The notes beneath the pieces are model-generated. The model did not search any database. It saw nothing but the letters and a program-made list of their open reading frames with translations, and was not told the DNA's origin. From positions 620,001 to 684,000 of the forward strand of contig NFUV01000001.1 in NCBI GenBank assembly GCA_002127295.1: a DNA stretch of 64,000 nt. Reading direction: 5' to 3'. Origin of the DNA: Chitinophagaceae bacterium IBVUCB2. Its GTDB lineage: Bacteria; Bacteroidota; Bacteroidia; Chitinophagales; Chitinophagaceae. The position numbers and the translations under genes are program-made. This document shows, piece by piece, positions 32,464-41,844 of this stretch (the stretch's first letter is position 1; every line of letters starts with the position of its first letter).

Positions 32464-34377
32464 ATGAGGAATTTAAACTGCCTGTCCATACTCATCGCTC
32501 TTATGTGTATTATTCTTTTGAATACACATAATGCCATAGCACAAGACAGTTTACATGGCAAATACACCGACATCAGCAAAGTGCTTTTTGAACAGCGCTT
32601 CGAAAAAACAATCAGCAGTGCTTATATTAAAAGTAAAGATGACCTGACTACAATTTACCCATCCCTTCAATTTACTGCAGGCCTTAAACACAAAGGACCT
32701 GTGCCTAATGAATTTGTTACACAGAAAGTCATTTTAAAATTTAATGCTTATAATAGTGCAGACACCGTCGTAAGTATTTATTTTTTTCCTGGTTTTTATT
32801 TCCAGGATATATTTCTTTACCGCATAGAGAATAATTCCTTAAAAACCATCCCTCCCGTATTACCCGACATCAGGGACAGCGTTGGATACCGGCTCTTTAG
32901 TTTAGCTGGTAAAGATTCGGCGACCTTTCTTGTAGAAATGACTTTTGTGAAAACCTATAACAACGTTGTAAAACCCCGCCTGGTTAATGTTGGATACCTG
33001 CCGGCTTTCATCGTTGAAGTACGCAGTAATTACAATCAGAATAATCTTATTACGTATGTCTTTTGTGGATTGATGCTGATGATGATTCTTTTCTCTATTG
33101 CTAATTTTCTTCAAGGTGCCAATCCTGAATTTCTTTACTATTCCGGCTATGCTCTTTTCCTGGGTGGGATGTTATTTACACAGGCTGTTTTCAGTTTCCG
33201 AACTACATATGTAAGTTTCTTCCTGGAGGGTTACCTGGATTTTATTATGCAAGGATTGGGAATAATGTTCTATATGCTTTTTATGCGCCAGTTCCTGGAT
33301 ACCAAAAACAAACATCCTTTTCTTTACCGTCTTTATAATACCGGCATTATACTTATTAGCGTTGCCCTGTTAACCTACACACTTGCACACTACTTCAGCA
33401 ATAATTATAACCTGGTAAATCTTATTGAAAACAGTACGAAGATTTCCTTATTGGTTATGACGATAATCTTCCTCGTATATAGCTTACGGTATTGGAAGGA
33501 CAAGTTGCTTCGCTATCTTTTCTGGGGTAATCTGTGCCTTTTTGTATTTGCCATGATATCTCAATTAGCTATATTAATGCCTCCTCTTTTTAAACCACTA
33601 CCTGGTATTTTCAGCTCAGCTATTATTTACTATGAGATTGGATTATTGTTAGAACTGGTATTATTCCTGGCTGGTTTAAATCATAAAAACCGAAAACAAC
33701 TAATTACACAAACAAAAGAACGGGAAACACTGAAAGCACAGAACCTGTTGCAAGAATATGAAAAAGAAATAGCTGTTTACAAAGCACAACAGGAAGAAAG
33801 AGAAAGAATATCAGCAGATATGCATGATGAATTAGGCGCCGGCATGACAGCCATCCGGCTGATGAGTGAGATTGCCCGGAATAAAATGAAAGAAAATACA
33901 CCGATTGAAATCAATAAAATATCCTCCTCGGCTGATGATGTGTTGAACAAGATGAATGCTATTATCTGGAGTATGAACAGTGGCAATGATACACTCGACA
34001 ATCTTATTTCTTATATCCGCTCTTATGCACTTGAGTATTTTGACAATACACCTATTGAATGCCGGGTAAATGTGCCGGAGAATATTCCAGAAATTGTATT
34101 GGCAGGAGATAAACGACGCAATATATTTCTCTCTGTAAAAGAAACCCTGAATAATTCATTGAAACATTCAGGAGCTTCTTTGATAACAATTGATATAATT
34201 GCCGGGAATAGCCTGCAAGTAAAAATTGCCGACAATGGAAAAGGAATAGACATGCAAAACCTGCGACAATTTGGTAATGGATTAAGAAATATCAGCAGAC
34301 GAATGGAAAGCATTGGAGGTACTTGCAAAATAGAAAACAACAGTGGGGCTGTTACTATTTTAAATCTCCCGATTTAA
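32464..34377 (+). CDS. 7TMR-DISM sensor histidine kinase (HisKA_3-like)
   Basis: The protein is 637 aa from the ATG at 32464. It has a signal peptide (MRNLNCLSILIALMCIILL...), an extracellular DISM-type domain (about 35-190) and seven TM helices (about 195-395). A coiled coil of Gln, Lys and Glu follows, then ERERISADMHDELGAGMTAI with the phosphohistidine. The ATPase domain has SVKETLNNSLKHSGAS (N box) and IADNGKGIDMQNLRQFGNGL (G box). The extracellular domain is of the carbohydrate-binding class in family members. No response regulator is adjacent, so it is an orphan kinase in this window. Confidence 0.9.
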   Translation: MRNLNCLSILIALMCIILLNTHNAIAQDSLHGKYTDISKVLFEQRFEKTISSAYIKSKDDLTTIYPSLQFTAGLKHKGPVPNEFVTQKVILKFNAYNSADTVVSIYFFPGFYFQDIFLYRIENNSLKTIPPVLPDIRDSVGYRLFSLAGKDSATFLVEMTFVKTYNNVVKPRLVNVGYLPAFIVEVRSNYNQNNLITYVFCGLMLMMILFSIANFLQGANPEFLYYSGYALFLGGMLFTQAVFSFRTTYVSFFLEGYLDFIMQGLGIMFYMLFMRQFLDTKNKHPFLYRLYNTGIILISVALLTYTLAHYFSNNYNLVNLIENSTKISLLVMTIIFLVYSLRYWKDKLLRYLFWGNLCLFVFAMISQLAILMPPLFKPLPGIFSSAIIYYEIGLLLELVLFLAGLNHKNRKQLITQTKERETLKAQNLLQEYEKEIAVYKAQQEERERISADMHDELGAGMTAIRLMSEIARNKMKENTPIEINKISSSADDVLNKMNAIIWSMNSGNDTLDNLISYIRSYALEYFDNTPIECRVNVPENIPEIVLAGDKRRNIFLSVKETLNNSLKHSGASLITIDIIAGNSLQVKIADNGKGIDMQNLRQFGNGLRNISRRMESIGGTCKIENNSGAVTILNLPI

Positions 34378-34770
34378 TTATCTTTTTTTCACAGCAGCCA
34401 GCAGCAGCAATATCCAGCCAACAATAAAAAAAAGTCCTCCAACCGGAGTGATTGGACCGGCAAAACGCACAGCTGAACTTTCCTGAATTTTTAAGAAGGT
34501 TAGCAAGTATAAGGAGCCTGAAAATAAAATAATACCTGTTATAAAACAATTAGCAGCCAGCCGGGCCTTATCAGCTGACAATTTATCAAAAGCCAACGCT
34601 ACGAATAATAAAACTATTGCATGGTACATTTGGTATTGCACCCCTGTACGAAAGCCCTGTAATATCTTTTCGTCTGTAGTAACCTGCTCCAGTCCATGGG
34701 CGCCAAAGGCTCCAAAGGCAACAGCAAGTCCACCAAAAATGGCAGCAGTAGCAAGATAATTTTTATGCAT
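34378..34770 (-). CDS. DUF423 membrane protein
   Basis: This 130-aa protein has four TM helices. The family motif AAIFGGLAVAFGAFGAHGLE lies at the N-terminus, followed by FRTGVQYQMYHAIVLLFVAL and GSLYLLTFLKIQESSAVRFA, then ITPVGGLFFIVGWILLLLAA. This is the DUF423/YwdK/YgdD family of inner-membrane proteins of unknown function. Its first codons overlap the end of the shikimate kinase gene by 8 bp, so the two are translated from one transcript. Confidence 0.95.
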   Translation of the reverse strand: MHKNYLATAAIFGGLAVAFGAFGAHGLEQVTTDEKILQGFRTGVQYQMYHAIVLLFVALAFDKLSADKARLAANCFITGIILFSGSLYLLTFLKIQESSAVRFAGPITPVGGLFFIVGWILLLLAAVKKR

Positions 34771-35269
34771 GAAAAATCTTATTGATTAAACCATCCAGCA
34801 ATACCGGTTCATCATCCACTGTTACATCGGCCTGCTCATAATAAATTCTTCGATCAGCGAATTTTTTACTGATAAAATTTTTTAACTGCTCATCTGACAA
34901 ATTTTTAATGAGTGGTCGTTTATCTTTTTCCGCTATTAATCGTTCAAATAACACATCCAAAGGAGCATTGATCCAAACACTGGTGCCGGACTGGTTCATG
35001 TACTCAATATTATTAAAATAACAAGGAGAACCACCGCCACATGCCATCACAAAACTATCATGACTTTCTGTAATGATATGCAGCACATCTTTCTCCATTA
35101 ACCGGAAATGTTCTTCACCTTCCGTAGCAAATATTTCTACAACAGACTTACCGGCATGTTCAGTAACCTGTTCATCCAAATCAAAAAAACGAATGCCCAG
35201 CTTTTCACTTAGCAAGCGACCCCAGTGTGTTTTGCCGGAGCCCATGAAGCCGATAAGGAAGATACGCAT
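34763..35269 (-). CDS. aroK: Shikimate kinase
   Basis: This 168-aa protein is of usual length. Walker A is LIGFMGSGKTHWGRLL, the shikimate-binding aspartate is in FFDLDEQVTEHAGKSV, the arginine in FRLMEKDVLH and the GGG turn in VMACGGGSPCYFNN. The lid region is LIAEKDKRPLI, with the arginine in FADRRIYYEQADVTV. The enzyme phosphorylates shikimate in the aromatic amino-acid pathway. The DUF423 gene follows with an overlap. A palindromic repeat lies about 40-80 bp upstream of its start. Confidence 0.96.
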   Translation of the reverse strand: MRIFLIGFMGSGKTHWGRLLSEKLGIRFFDLDEQVTEHAGKSVVEIFATEGEEHFRLMEKDVLHIITESHDSFVMACGGGSPCYFNNIEYMNQSGTSVWINAPLDVLFERLIAEKDKRPLIKNLSDEQLKNFISKKFADRRIYYEQADVTVDDEPVLLDGLINKIFHA

Positions 35270-35309
35270 GCCTCTGTTATATTGAACCCCTGCAATATTT
35301 CTTTAAGGC

Positions 35310-35347
35310 AAATTTTCCTTTCCCCTAAAGGGAGATTGTAAAATTCA
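35310..35347. repeat. Palindromic intergenic repeat, copy 1
   Basis: AAATTTTCCTT, then a CCCCTAAAGGG palindrome, then TAAAATTCA. The reverse complement of 51297-51336 has the same order with small indels. It lies between aroK and the acyl-CoA dehydrogenase gene. Confidence 0.6.
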
Positions 35348-35452
35348 CTTATTGCATGAGTTATTATTATGGAATTTAATTACTTTAAAGAATCTCTATA
35401 TCCAGAATAAATCATTGAGCTAAGTCTTCCTTTTAGAGAGACAAAGGGCTTT

Positions 35453-36637
35453 TTATTTAAACGCATTAAACCCTGTCACATCCATTCCTGTTATCAACAA
35501 ATGAATATCATGTGTTCCTTCGTAAGTAATCACACTTTCCAAATTCATCATGTGGCGCATTACAGGATATTCACCAGTGATTCCCATGCCGCCAAGCATT
35601 TGTCTTGCATCACGACAAATATTCGTTGCCACTTCGCAGGCATTACGCTTGGCCATACTTACTTGTTGAGGCGTTACTTTACCTTCATTCATTAATACAC
35701 CTAAACGCCAGTTCAATAATTGTGCCTTGGTAATTTCGGTTACCATTTCAGCTAATTTCTTTTGTTGTAATTGGAATCCCCCGATCGGCCTGCCGAACTG
35801 TTCTCTTTCTTTTGAATATTGTAAAGCCGTATCATAACAATCCATTGCTGCACCAATTGCCCCCCATGCAATACCGTAACGGGCTTTTGTTAAACAACCC
35901 AATGGACCTTTCAATCCTTTTACATTAGGAAAAATATTTTCTTTGGGCACTTTTACATTGTCAAAAACTAATTCACCTGTAGCAGAAGCTCTCAGGCTCC
36001 ATTTGCCATGCGTCGTTGGTGTAGTGAAACCCTCCATTCCTCTTTCTACAATCAAACCTTGAATTTCCCCAGCTTCATTCTTCGCCCATACCACTGCTAC
36101 CTGGGAAAAAGGCGCATTGCTGATCCACATTTTTGCACCATTTAATATTACATGGTCACCGGCATCTTTAAAATTAGTAAGCATACTGGATGGGTCGCTG
36201 CCATGATTGGGTTCTGTTAAACCAAAGCAACCAAGCCACTCACCACTTGCCAATTTTGGTAAATACTTATTACGCTGTTCTTCGCTTCCATATTGATAAA
36301 TAGGAAACATTACCAGCGAACCCTGAACTGATGCCGTAGAACGAACACCACTATCGCCTCTTTCCAGTTCCTGCATCATCAGGCCATAAGAAATATAATC
36401 AAGCCCGCCGCCACCATACTGAGTTGGAACAGTTGGACCAAAACAACCCAGGTCACCTAACTGCTTTACTATTTGTTGTGGAAATTCTGCTTTCTGCGCA
36501 TAATCTTCGATAATGGGAGAAATTTCTTTCTTTACATAATTACGAACTGACTCACGGATGAGTTTGTGTTCTTCTGTCAATAATTCATCTACGCCAAAAT
36601 AATCAGGGCTTTGAAAATTGTCTGTACGGGCCGCCAT
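35453..36637 (-). CDS. Acyl-CoA dehydrogenase, glutaryl-CoA dehydrogenase-like
   Basis: This 394-aa protein covers all acyl-CoA dehydrogenase domains. STASVQGSLVMFPIYQYGSE and CFGLTEPNHGSDPSSM are typical of glutaryl-CoA dehydrogenases. GAKMWISNAPFSQVAVVWAK and RQMLGGMGITGEYPVMRHM complete the FAD site. The catalytic glutamate is in VITYEGTHDIHLLITGMDVTG. The enzyme would oxidise and decarboxylate glutaryl-CoA to crotonyl-CoA. That substrate is inferred from family resemblance. The hydroxyacyl-CoA dehydrogenase near 52 kb could act further along such a route, but the genes are not linked. Confidence 0.9.
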   Translation of the reverse strand: MAARTDNFQSPDYFGVDELLTEEHKLIRESVRNYVKKEISPIIEDYAQKAEFPQQIVKQLGDLGCFGPTVPTQYGGGGLDYISYGLMMQELERGDSGVRSTASVQGSLVMFPIYQYGSEEQRNKYLPKLASGEWLGCFGLTEPNHGSDPSSMLTNFKDAGDHVILNGAKMWISNAPFSQVAVVWAKNEAGEIQGLIVERGMEGFTTPTTHGKWSLRASATGELVFDNVKVPKENIFPNVKGLKGPLGCLTKARYGIAWGAIGAAMDCYDTALQYSKEREQFGRPIGGFQLQQKKLAEMVTEITKAQLLNWRLGVLMNEGKVTPQQVSMAKRNACEVATNICRDARQMLGGMGITGEYPVMRHMMNLESVITYEGTHDIHLLITGMDVTGFNAFK

Positions 36638-36660
36638 ATTGCAATCATTTTTTGTTGGCG

Positions 36661-36668
36661 CAAAGGTA
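36661..36668 (-). promoter_or_regulatory. -7 box of the acyl-CoA dehydrogenase gene
   Basis: TACCTTTG on the minus strand lies 23 bp upstream of the start codon and fits TAnnTTTG. Confidence 0.4.
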
Positions 36669-36700
36669 ACGGATAAATGAAAAAGTGAGATATTTGGTTT

Positions 36701-37111
36701 ATGAGTTACCCAGTAAAAGAAATTTGGAGAAATTTTTTATCTGTTGTTGCTGGAGTATTCATTACATTCTTTATTATTTTCCCAATAGTAATTTTTGTGA
36801 CCTTTATTAGTTTTTCGGATTCAAGGATTTCCAGATCGCAAGAAATATTTACTGATGTATTACTTATTTCAGGAGCCCTTTTTGGGTGCATTATGGGTGG
36901 TTATACAACAGCTAAAATTTTTACCCGAAAAAATATTGTACATGGAATAATTACTGGACTGGTGTTGACATTTTTGCTGGCCTGTGTTAATGAATTTGAA
37001 TTTGACTTGCGATACCCTGATGCTGGGATTATATATTTCGGTACTATACCAGTTGTTTTGATTGGAGTATATATTGCTATTAGAAAGAAAAAATCCGCTA
37101 CGAAACTATAA
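36701..37111 (+). CDS. Small membrane protein of unknown function
   Basis: This 136-aa protein has four hydrophobic segments (about 12-36, 50-68, 82-98 and 109-126). Charged loops include SFSDSRISRSQEI and NEFEFDLRYPD. The C-terminus is basic (RKKKSATKL), so it should lie in the cytoplasm. A glycine-rich helix (GALFGCIMGGYTTAKIF) may pack tightly. No family is recognised. It is divergent from the acyl-CoA dehydrogenase gene (63 bp) and 137 bp ahead of the sigma-factor gene. Confidence 0.75.
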   Translation: MSYPVKEIWRNFLSVVAGVFITFFIIFPIVIFVTFISFSDSRISRSQEIFTDVLLISGALFGCIMGGYTTAKIFTRKNIVHGIITGLVLTFLLACVNEFEFDLRYPDAGIIYFGTIPVVLIGVYIAIRKKKSATKL

Positions 37112-37248
37112 CACTTAATATTTGTCGGTCTAAAAATCGCCGCTTTTATTATAATACCAACCTTCCATCCTCTTTTTTAGACCAATCATCCCGCAATTTC
37201 AATAATGTATTACTGATTTTCCTCTTTGGTGCAACAAACTACGAGAAC

Positions 37249-37833
37249 TTGCGTACTTACTCTAAAGCCAACGGATTGGAATTAACAGCGCCTCTGTATT
37301 ACGATGAACTAGTTGCTAAATGCAAACAAGGTGATGCACAAAGTTATAATGCATTATACAAGGGGTATGCTATGGCTATGTTCAATACAAGTTTGCGGAT
37401 CGTTAATAACAGCACCGATGCCGAGGATGTTTTACAGGAAGCATTTGTAGCCGCTTTCCGATTAGACAACTTTGATTATTCCTCCACATTTGGCGCATGG
37501 TTAAAACGAATTGTTATAAATAAATCCATCGATGTATTACGCCGCCGAAAATTGACAGTGATTGATATTGACAATGCAGGAGTAAATGGATTTCAAGAAG
37601 AAGAAATACCGGACGAAGAAAACATCAAGCTAAAAGTAGAGGAGATCAAAAAAGCAATTATAAAATTACCCAGCGGCTATCGCACTGTACTCAGTTTATT
37701 TCTTTTTGAAGATTATAGTTACAGTGAAATAGCATCGGCGCTGAATATAACAGAATCAACGGTTCGTACCCAGTACTACCGGGCACGGCAGAAATTACTA
37801 CACACACTGAAAAACGGAGGTAAAGATGAGTGA
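37249..37833 (+). CDS. ECF RNA polymerase sigma factor
   Basis: The protein is 194 aa with a TTG start; no in-frame ATG precedes the conserved region. The sigma-2 region (about 25-95) has DAEDVLQEAFVAAFR and FGAWLKRIVINKSIDVLRRR. The sigma-4 region (about 130-190) has LPSGYRTVLSLFLFEDYSYS and ALNITESTVRTQYYRARQKL. It belongs to the extracytoplasmic-function class. The anti-sigma-like gene overlaps it by 8 bp and a DUF4097-like gene follows, which is a common Bacteroidota arrangement. The sigma factor probably drives its own operon in response to envelope signals. Confidence 0.93.
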   Translation: MRTYSKANGLELTAPLYYDELVAKCKQGDAQSYNALYKGYAMAMFNTSLRIVNNSTDAEDVLQEAFVAAFRLDNFDYSSTFGAWLKRIVINKSIDVLRRRKLTVIDIDNAGVNGFQEEEIPDEENIKLKVEEIKKAIIKLPSGYRTVLSLFLFEDYSYSEIASALNITESTVRTQYYRARQKLLHTLKNGGKDE

Positions 37834-38419
37834 CAAATTAAAAGATTTTATTGGCAAAAACAGGGAAGCATTTGATGCTAATGAACCCCAGCCGCAACTT
37901 TTCAACCGCATCCATAAACAGATGACAGGAAAGGGCAAGACAAAAAAAATGTTTTATAAGCCATTGCGTTTTGCCGCAGCAGCAGTAATGCTGATTGTAA
38001 TTTCCGGAACCGTTTACACGATAGTGAACAAAAAAAAAGGCGGCGATGATTCTGTTGTAAAGACTACGCAACCTGTGTTAGAGGAAGCCACTTTAATTGG
38101 CGACCCGGCTTTTGCAAAACAGATTGTTTATTTCCGGGAGATGATCGGGCTACAACAATCAGAATTGAAACAACTGGAAAAAGAATACCCCCAATTATAC
38201 AATCAGTTTGTCGGAGATATCACCGAACTCGATAGTTCTTATCAAGCATTAAAAACAAATCTATCTGCAAATCCTAACCGGGAAATGCTGCTGGAAGCCA
38301 TGATCCAGAATTTACAACTGCAGAGTGAATTACTGAACCGGCAACTATTGATCATTAAAGAAATAAAACAAAAAAGTAAAACCAATGAAATGAGCAATAA
38401 AAATTATCGGGCAACATAG
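37826..38419 (+). CDS. Putative membrane anti-sigma factor
   Basis: This 197-aa protein has a short cytoplasmic N-terminal part (LKDFIGKNREAFDANEPQ and PQLFNRIHKQM, as in anti-sigma factors of this type). A single TM helix (about 50-70, AAAAVMLIVISGTVYTIV) is followed by a mostly helical extracytoplasmic domain (IGLQQSELKQLEKEYPQLYN). It overlaps the sigma gene by 8 bp, so coupled translation is likely. No zinc-binding HxxxCxxC is seen. The role is inferred from position and topology. Confidence 0.8.
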   Translation: MSDKLKDFIGKNREAFDANEPQPQLFNRIHKQMTGKGKTKKMFYKPLRFAAAAVMLIVISGTVYTIVNKKKGGDDSVVKTTQPVLEEATLIGDPAFAKQIVYFREMIGLQQSELKQLEKEYPQLYNQFVGDITELDSSYQALKTNLSANPNREMLLEAMIQNLQLQSELLNRQLLIIKEIKQKSKTNEMSNKNYRAT

Positions 38420-38483
38420 CTATATGCAATGAGAATTTTTATTGCGAATAACATTTGGCACAAACCAAATTAAAAACAAACAA

Positions 38484-39503
38484 ATGAAAAGACTATTATT
38501 TAATGCAGCTTTCCTGATAACCGGACTGCTTTACATTAGCAGTGCGATAGCACAGCAAGAAGAGAAAGAAAAAAAGACTTACCAGGAACCTAAATTCAAG
38601 AAAACAAAGTCCTACTCAAAATCATATTCTCTAAGTGGAAGTGACAAAGTAAGTCTCTCCAACCAGTTTGGTGAAATGAAAATTATGACCTGGGATAAGA
38701 ATGAAGTAAAAGTAGACGCTACTATTACCGGGAAGTCGGATGATGAAGCAAGAGCCCAGCAAATACTCGATAAAATTTCTATCGTAGATTCTAAAGAAGG
38801 TGGTACAGCTTCTTTTAAAACGAAATTTGCTGACGACAAAAACGACGACAAAAAAACCTGGAGCAAAGGTGAACATCGCAACGAAGGCATGCAGATCGAC
38901 TACCTTGTTTATCTCCCTTCCGGCAATGCATTGAATGCAGAGAACCAATTTGGTAAAATGATCGTTCCAGATTTTCGTGGAGAAGCAGTACTGGAAAGTA
39001 AATTCGGTTCTTTGACAGCTGGAAAGATCAGCAATGCAAAATCAGTAACTGTTGAATTTGGCAAAGCTGACATCGCTCATATCAACGGTGGTAAACTAAC
39101 CATTAAATTCTCTGAGGGAACGGTAAATAAATTAAGTGGCGACATAAAAGCAGACATTGAGTTTTCACAGGCAAAATTGGTAATTGATAACGAAGTAAAA
39201 AGCTTCGATCTTCATAATTCATACGCTACTGTTTATCTTGATCTGAATAAAAGTTTGTCTGCCACTTACGATATTCACACATCGCATGGCAGTTTTGCCA
39301 ACAAATCTGACTTCACCATAAAATCGCAAAGTGAAGACCGAAACGGTTACGGGCCAAGATTTGATTATCGTTATACCGGCACTTCAGGAAGCGGGACGCT
39401 TAAAATAAAAGCAAGCAGCAGTTTCGGCGAAATTGTTGCCGGCCATAATTTACAAGTTGACATGACCAAGAAAAAGAAAGCAAAGAATACAAGAACGATC
39501 TAA
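38484..39503 (+). CDS. Exported DUF4097-like beta-repeat protein
   Basis: The protein is 339 aa from the ATG at 38484; an upstream ATG at 38442 is in frame but the signal peptide begins at MKRLLFNAAFLITGLLYI. The mature part has a charged segment (QQEEKEKKTYQEP), then repeated strand pairs such as ADIAHINGGKLTIKFSEGTV and SGDIKADIEFSQAKLVIDNE. This pattern fits a DUF4097-type beta-solenoid. The C-terminus is basic (TKKKKAKNTRTI). It is 64 bp downstream of the anti-sigma gene, so it is a likely target or sensor of the sigma factor. A terminator follows. Confidence 0.8.
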   Translation: MKRLLFNAAFLITGLLYISSAIAQQEEKEKKTYQEPKFKKTKSYSKSYSLSGSDKVSLSNQFGEMKIMTWDKNEVKVDATITGKSDDEARAQQILDKISIVDSKEGGTASFKTKFADDKNDDKKTWSKGEHRNEGMQIDYLVYLPSGNALNAENQFGKMIVPDFRGEAVLESKFGSLTAGKISNAKSVTVEFGKADIAHINGGKLTIKFSEGTVNKLSGDIKADIEFSQAKLVIDNEVKSFDLHNSYATVYLDLNKSLSATYDIHTSHGSFANKSDFTIKSQSEDRNGYGPRFDYRYTGTSGSGTLKIKASSSFGEIVAGHNLQVDMTKKKKAKNTRTI

Positions 39504-39520
39504 TAGCATAGCCATGAAAT

Positions 39521-39555
39521 AAAAAAGGATGGTTCGTAGTGAGCCATCCTTTTTT
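39521..39555. terminator. Bidirectional terminator between DUF4097-like and pyrF genes
   Basis: GGATGGTTC and GAGCCATCC pair (one G-U) across a short loop. A-rich sequence before and T-rich sequence after let it work on both strands between convergent genes. Confidence 0.8.
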
Positions 39556-39572
39556 ATTGGAAGAAAATAATC

Positions 39573-40376
39573 TTAATTGAGATAAGTACTCATTTCTTGC
39601 TGATATTCCTGAGCCACCTTTCTTGCTTTCTCCGCAAAATCTTCTCCGTCTGCGGCATAAATGATAGCCCGGCTTGCATTCACTAATATTCCGCAATCAC
39701 TGTTCATAGCTTTCTCAGAAATTTCTTTTAAACTTCCACCTTGTGCTCCAACACCGGGAACAAGATAGAAATGGTTGGGAGTTAGCTTTCTTATATTAAC
39801 AAATGAATCTGCTTGAGTAGCACCAACAACAAACATTAAATTTTCTGGTGTACCCCAAGTGGAAACTGTTTGCAATACTTTTTCATAGAGCAATCCACCG
39901 CCAGCTTGTTGCAATTCAAAATCATTGGCTCCTTTATTGGATGTCAACCCCAATACAATGGCCCATTTACCCTCGTATTGTAAAAATGGTTTTACACTGT
40001 CTTCGCCCATGTATGGGGCAACAGTGATAGAATCAAAAGGCATGGCTTCAAAAAAAGCTTTAGCGTATTGGTCGGAAGTATTCCCAATATCACCCCGCTT
40101 AGCATCGGCAATTTTAAAATGTTCATCACCGATGTAGTGAACGGTTTTTTCCATATCCTGCCAGCCTTTTACACCAAGTGCTTCATAAAATGCTGTATTT
40201 ATTTTATAGCCAACACAAAGATCTTTAGTAGCATCAATAATGGCTTTATTAAAAGCAAAGATTGGGTCGTATTCAGATAAAAGATATTTGGGAATTTTGG
40301 TGATGTCGGTATCTAAACCAACTATGAGATAGGATTTCTTTTTCTGAATTTGGTCGATAAGTTGCTGACGGTTCAT
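39573..40376 (-). CDS. pyrF: Orotidine 5'-phosphate decarboxylase
   Basis: The protein is 267 aa from the ATG at 40376 ([20 protein letters not shown]); a 20-residue upstream extension is unlikely. The signature for the long Mycobacterium/Bacteroides-type PyrF is [19 protein letters not shown], which holds the catalytic Lys/Asp pair. [33 protein letters not shown] and [13 protein letters not shown] complete the TIM barrel. It catalyses the last step of UMP synthesis. The gene lies downstream of the kynurenine genes on the same strand, 85 bp from kmo, without a functional link. Confidence 0.95.
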   Translation of the reverse strand: MNRQQLIDQIQKKKSYLIVGLDTDITKIPKYLLSEYDPIFAFNKAIIDATKDLCVGYKINTAFYEALGVKGWQDMEKTVHYIGDEHFKIADAKRGDIGNTSDQYAKAFFEAMPFDSITVAPYMGEDSVKPFLQYEGKWAIVLGLTSNKGANDFELQQAGGGLLYEKVLQTVSTWGTPENLMFVVGATQADSFVNIRKLTPNHFYLVPGVGAQGGSLKEISEKAMNSDCGILVNASRAIIYAADGEDFAEKARKVAQEYQQEMSTYLN

Positions 40377-40461
40377 ATTGTAGCGAAGATAATACGGAAC
40401 GCTGATTTTAATAATTATTAAGATTTTCATTACCAATCCTGACTAATCATCAAGATCATAA

Positions 40462-41811
40462 TTACCTGCGTTCTAATTTTTCCAATACAATTTTCTCAAC
40501 CTCCTCAGCTTCCCACTTCGTCTCAATCCCTTCCATCTTCATCACTTCCTGCATTATTGCTTCCTGCTTCTGTCCTCTTTTCAAGGCTTCGCTGTAGCGG
40601 ATATGCGGACTGAACGTTACTTGAGAGTAAGCCGGTATCCATTTATCAGGATATTTTTCATGCAGTCTCGCTTCTATTTTTTTTTGCAATAAAAATTTAG
40701 GGTCGGCAGTTCTGTCCCGCATTTCGGTAAAATTATTGACGGCGAGATCTGCAATGGCATCTGCATCCGGCTTACGAAGCGTTTGATATTGTTGTAAAAT
40801 AGTTTTCCAATCGTCGCCGTTCTTTTCGATCAGTTCATCCAATATCCGACAATCTTCAAAGCCACAGTTCATGCCTTGTCCAAAGAAAGGAACGATAGCA
40901 TGTGCTGCATCACCGATCAATGCAAATTTATCTTCCCGTATCCAGGGGAAACATTTAACTGTTACTAAAGAAGAAGTTGGGTTATTAAAAAACTCTTTTG
41001 CATAATTGGGCATTAGCTTCACCGCATCGGGAAATGTTGCTTCAAAAAAGGTTTTTACTTTTTCTTCTGTATCTAATTTAGAAAAAGACGCTTCTCCTTC
41101 AAACGGAAAGAATAAGGTGCAGGTAAAACTTTTATCCAAATTGGGTAATGCGATAAGCATATAATCTTTGCGTGGCCAAATATGTAAAGCGTTTACTTCC
41201 ATGGCAAATTCGCCATCAGCAGTTGGAGGTATCGTCAACTCTTTATAACCACAATCAATATAATACTGCTGGTAATCAAATTTATCATGCCTGATCTGGT
41301 GCTGCATTCTTGCTGCTGAAAAAGCACCGTCGGCGCCAAAAACAATATCTGCTTTTGAAGAAGGTACTTGTTTAGCACTTGTATTCTCAAACTCCATTAT
41401 ATCTTTATCCCAATCAAGTGTAGTGCATTTTTCATTGAAGAAAATTTCCACTCCATTTTTTTCTGCGATGTCCATCAATCTTTTGTTCAATTCCCCCCTG
41501 GAAACCGAATTGATAAACTGACCTTCTTTTCCATAAGGTTGAAACGCCGTTGTTCCATCCAAGTTATGAATGAACCGGCCATGCATTGGAATCGAGATCT
41601 TCTTTATTTCATCAAGCAGACCCACTTTTTCTAATGCAAGCAAACCTCTGTCACTTAACGCAAGATTGATAGAACGTCCGGCAGCTATTTTCTCTTTTCG
41701 CATATCGCTGCGGCGTTCATATACTTTTACTTTATGCCCTCTTTTTGATAAATAGATAGATAGCAGTGAACCAACAAGACCTGCACCAACAATTGTAATT
41801 TCTTTTTTCAT
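40462..41811 (-). CDS. kmo: Kynurenine 3-monooxygenase
   Basis: This 449-aa flavin monooxygenase matches the family's length. The FAD Rossmann motif is ITIVGAGLVGSLLSIYLSKR, the second FAD motif is FALIGDAAHAIVPFFGQGMN, and GRSINLALSDRGLLALEKVG follows the first. The bacterial KMO pattern includes YGKEGQFINSVSRGELN. The C-terminal helix typical of eukaryotic membrane KMO is short here. It hydroxylates kynurenine to 3-hydroxykynurenine with NADPH and oxygen. It is the last gene of the minus-strand kynurenine operon, 33 bp after kynU. Confidence 0.95.
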   Translation of the reverse strand: MKKEITIVGAGLVGSLLSIYLSKRGHKVKVYERRSDMRKEKIAAGRSINLALSDRGLLALEKVGLLDEIKKISIPMHGRFIHNLDGTTAFQPYGKEGQFINSVSRGELNKRLMDIAEKNGVEIFFNEKCTTLDWDKDIMEFENTSAKQVPSSKADIVFGADGAFSAARMQHQIRHDKFDYQQYYIDCGYKELTIPPTADGEFAMEVNALHIWPRKDYMLIALPNLDKSFTCTLFFPFEGEASFSKLDTEEKVKTFFEATFPDAVKLMPNYAKEFFNNPTSSLVTVKCFPWIREDKFALIGDAAHAIVPFFGQGMNCGFEDCRILDELIEKNGDDWKTILQQYQTLRKPDADAIADLAVNNFTEMRDRTADPKFLLQKKIEARLHEKYPDKWIPAYSQVTFSPHIRYSEALKRGQKQEAIMQEVMKMEGIETKWEAEEVEKIVLEKLERR

Positions 41812-41844
41812 GGTAGATAGAGAACACTGATTTTAATCTGCGTT

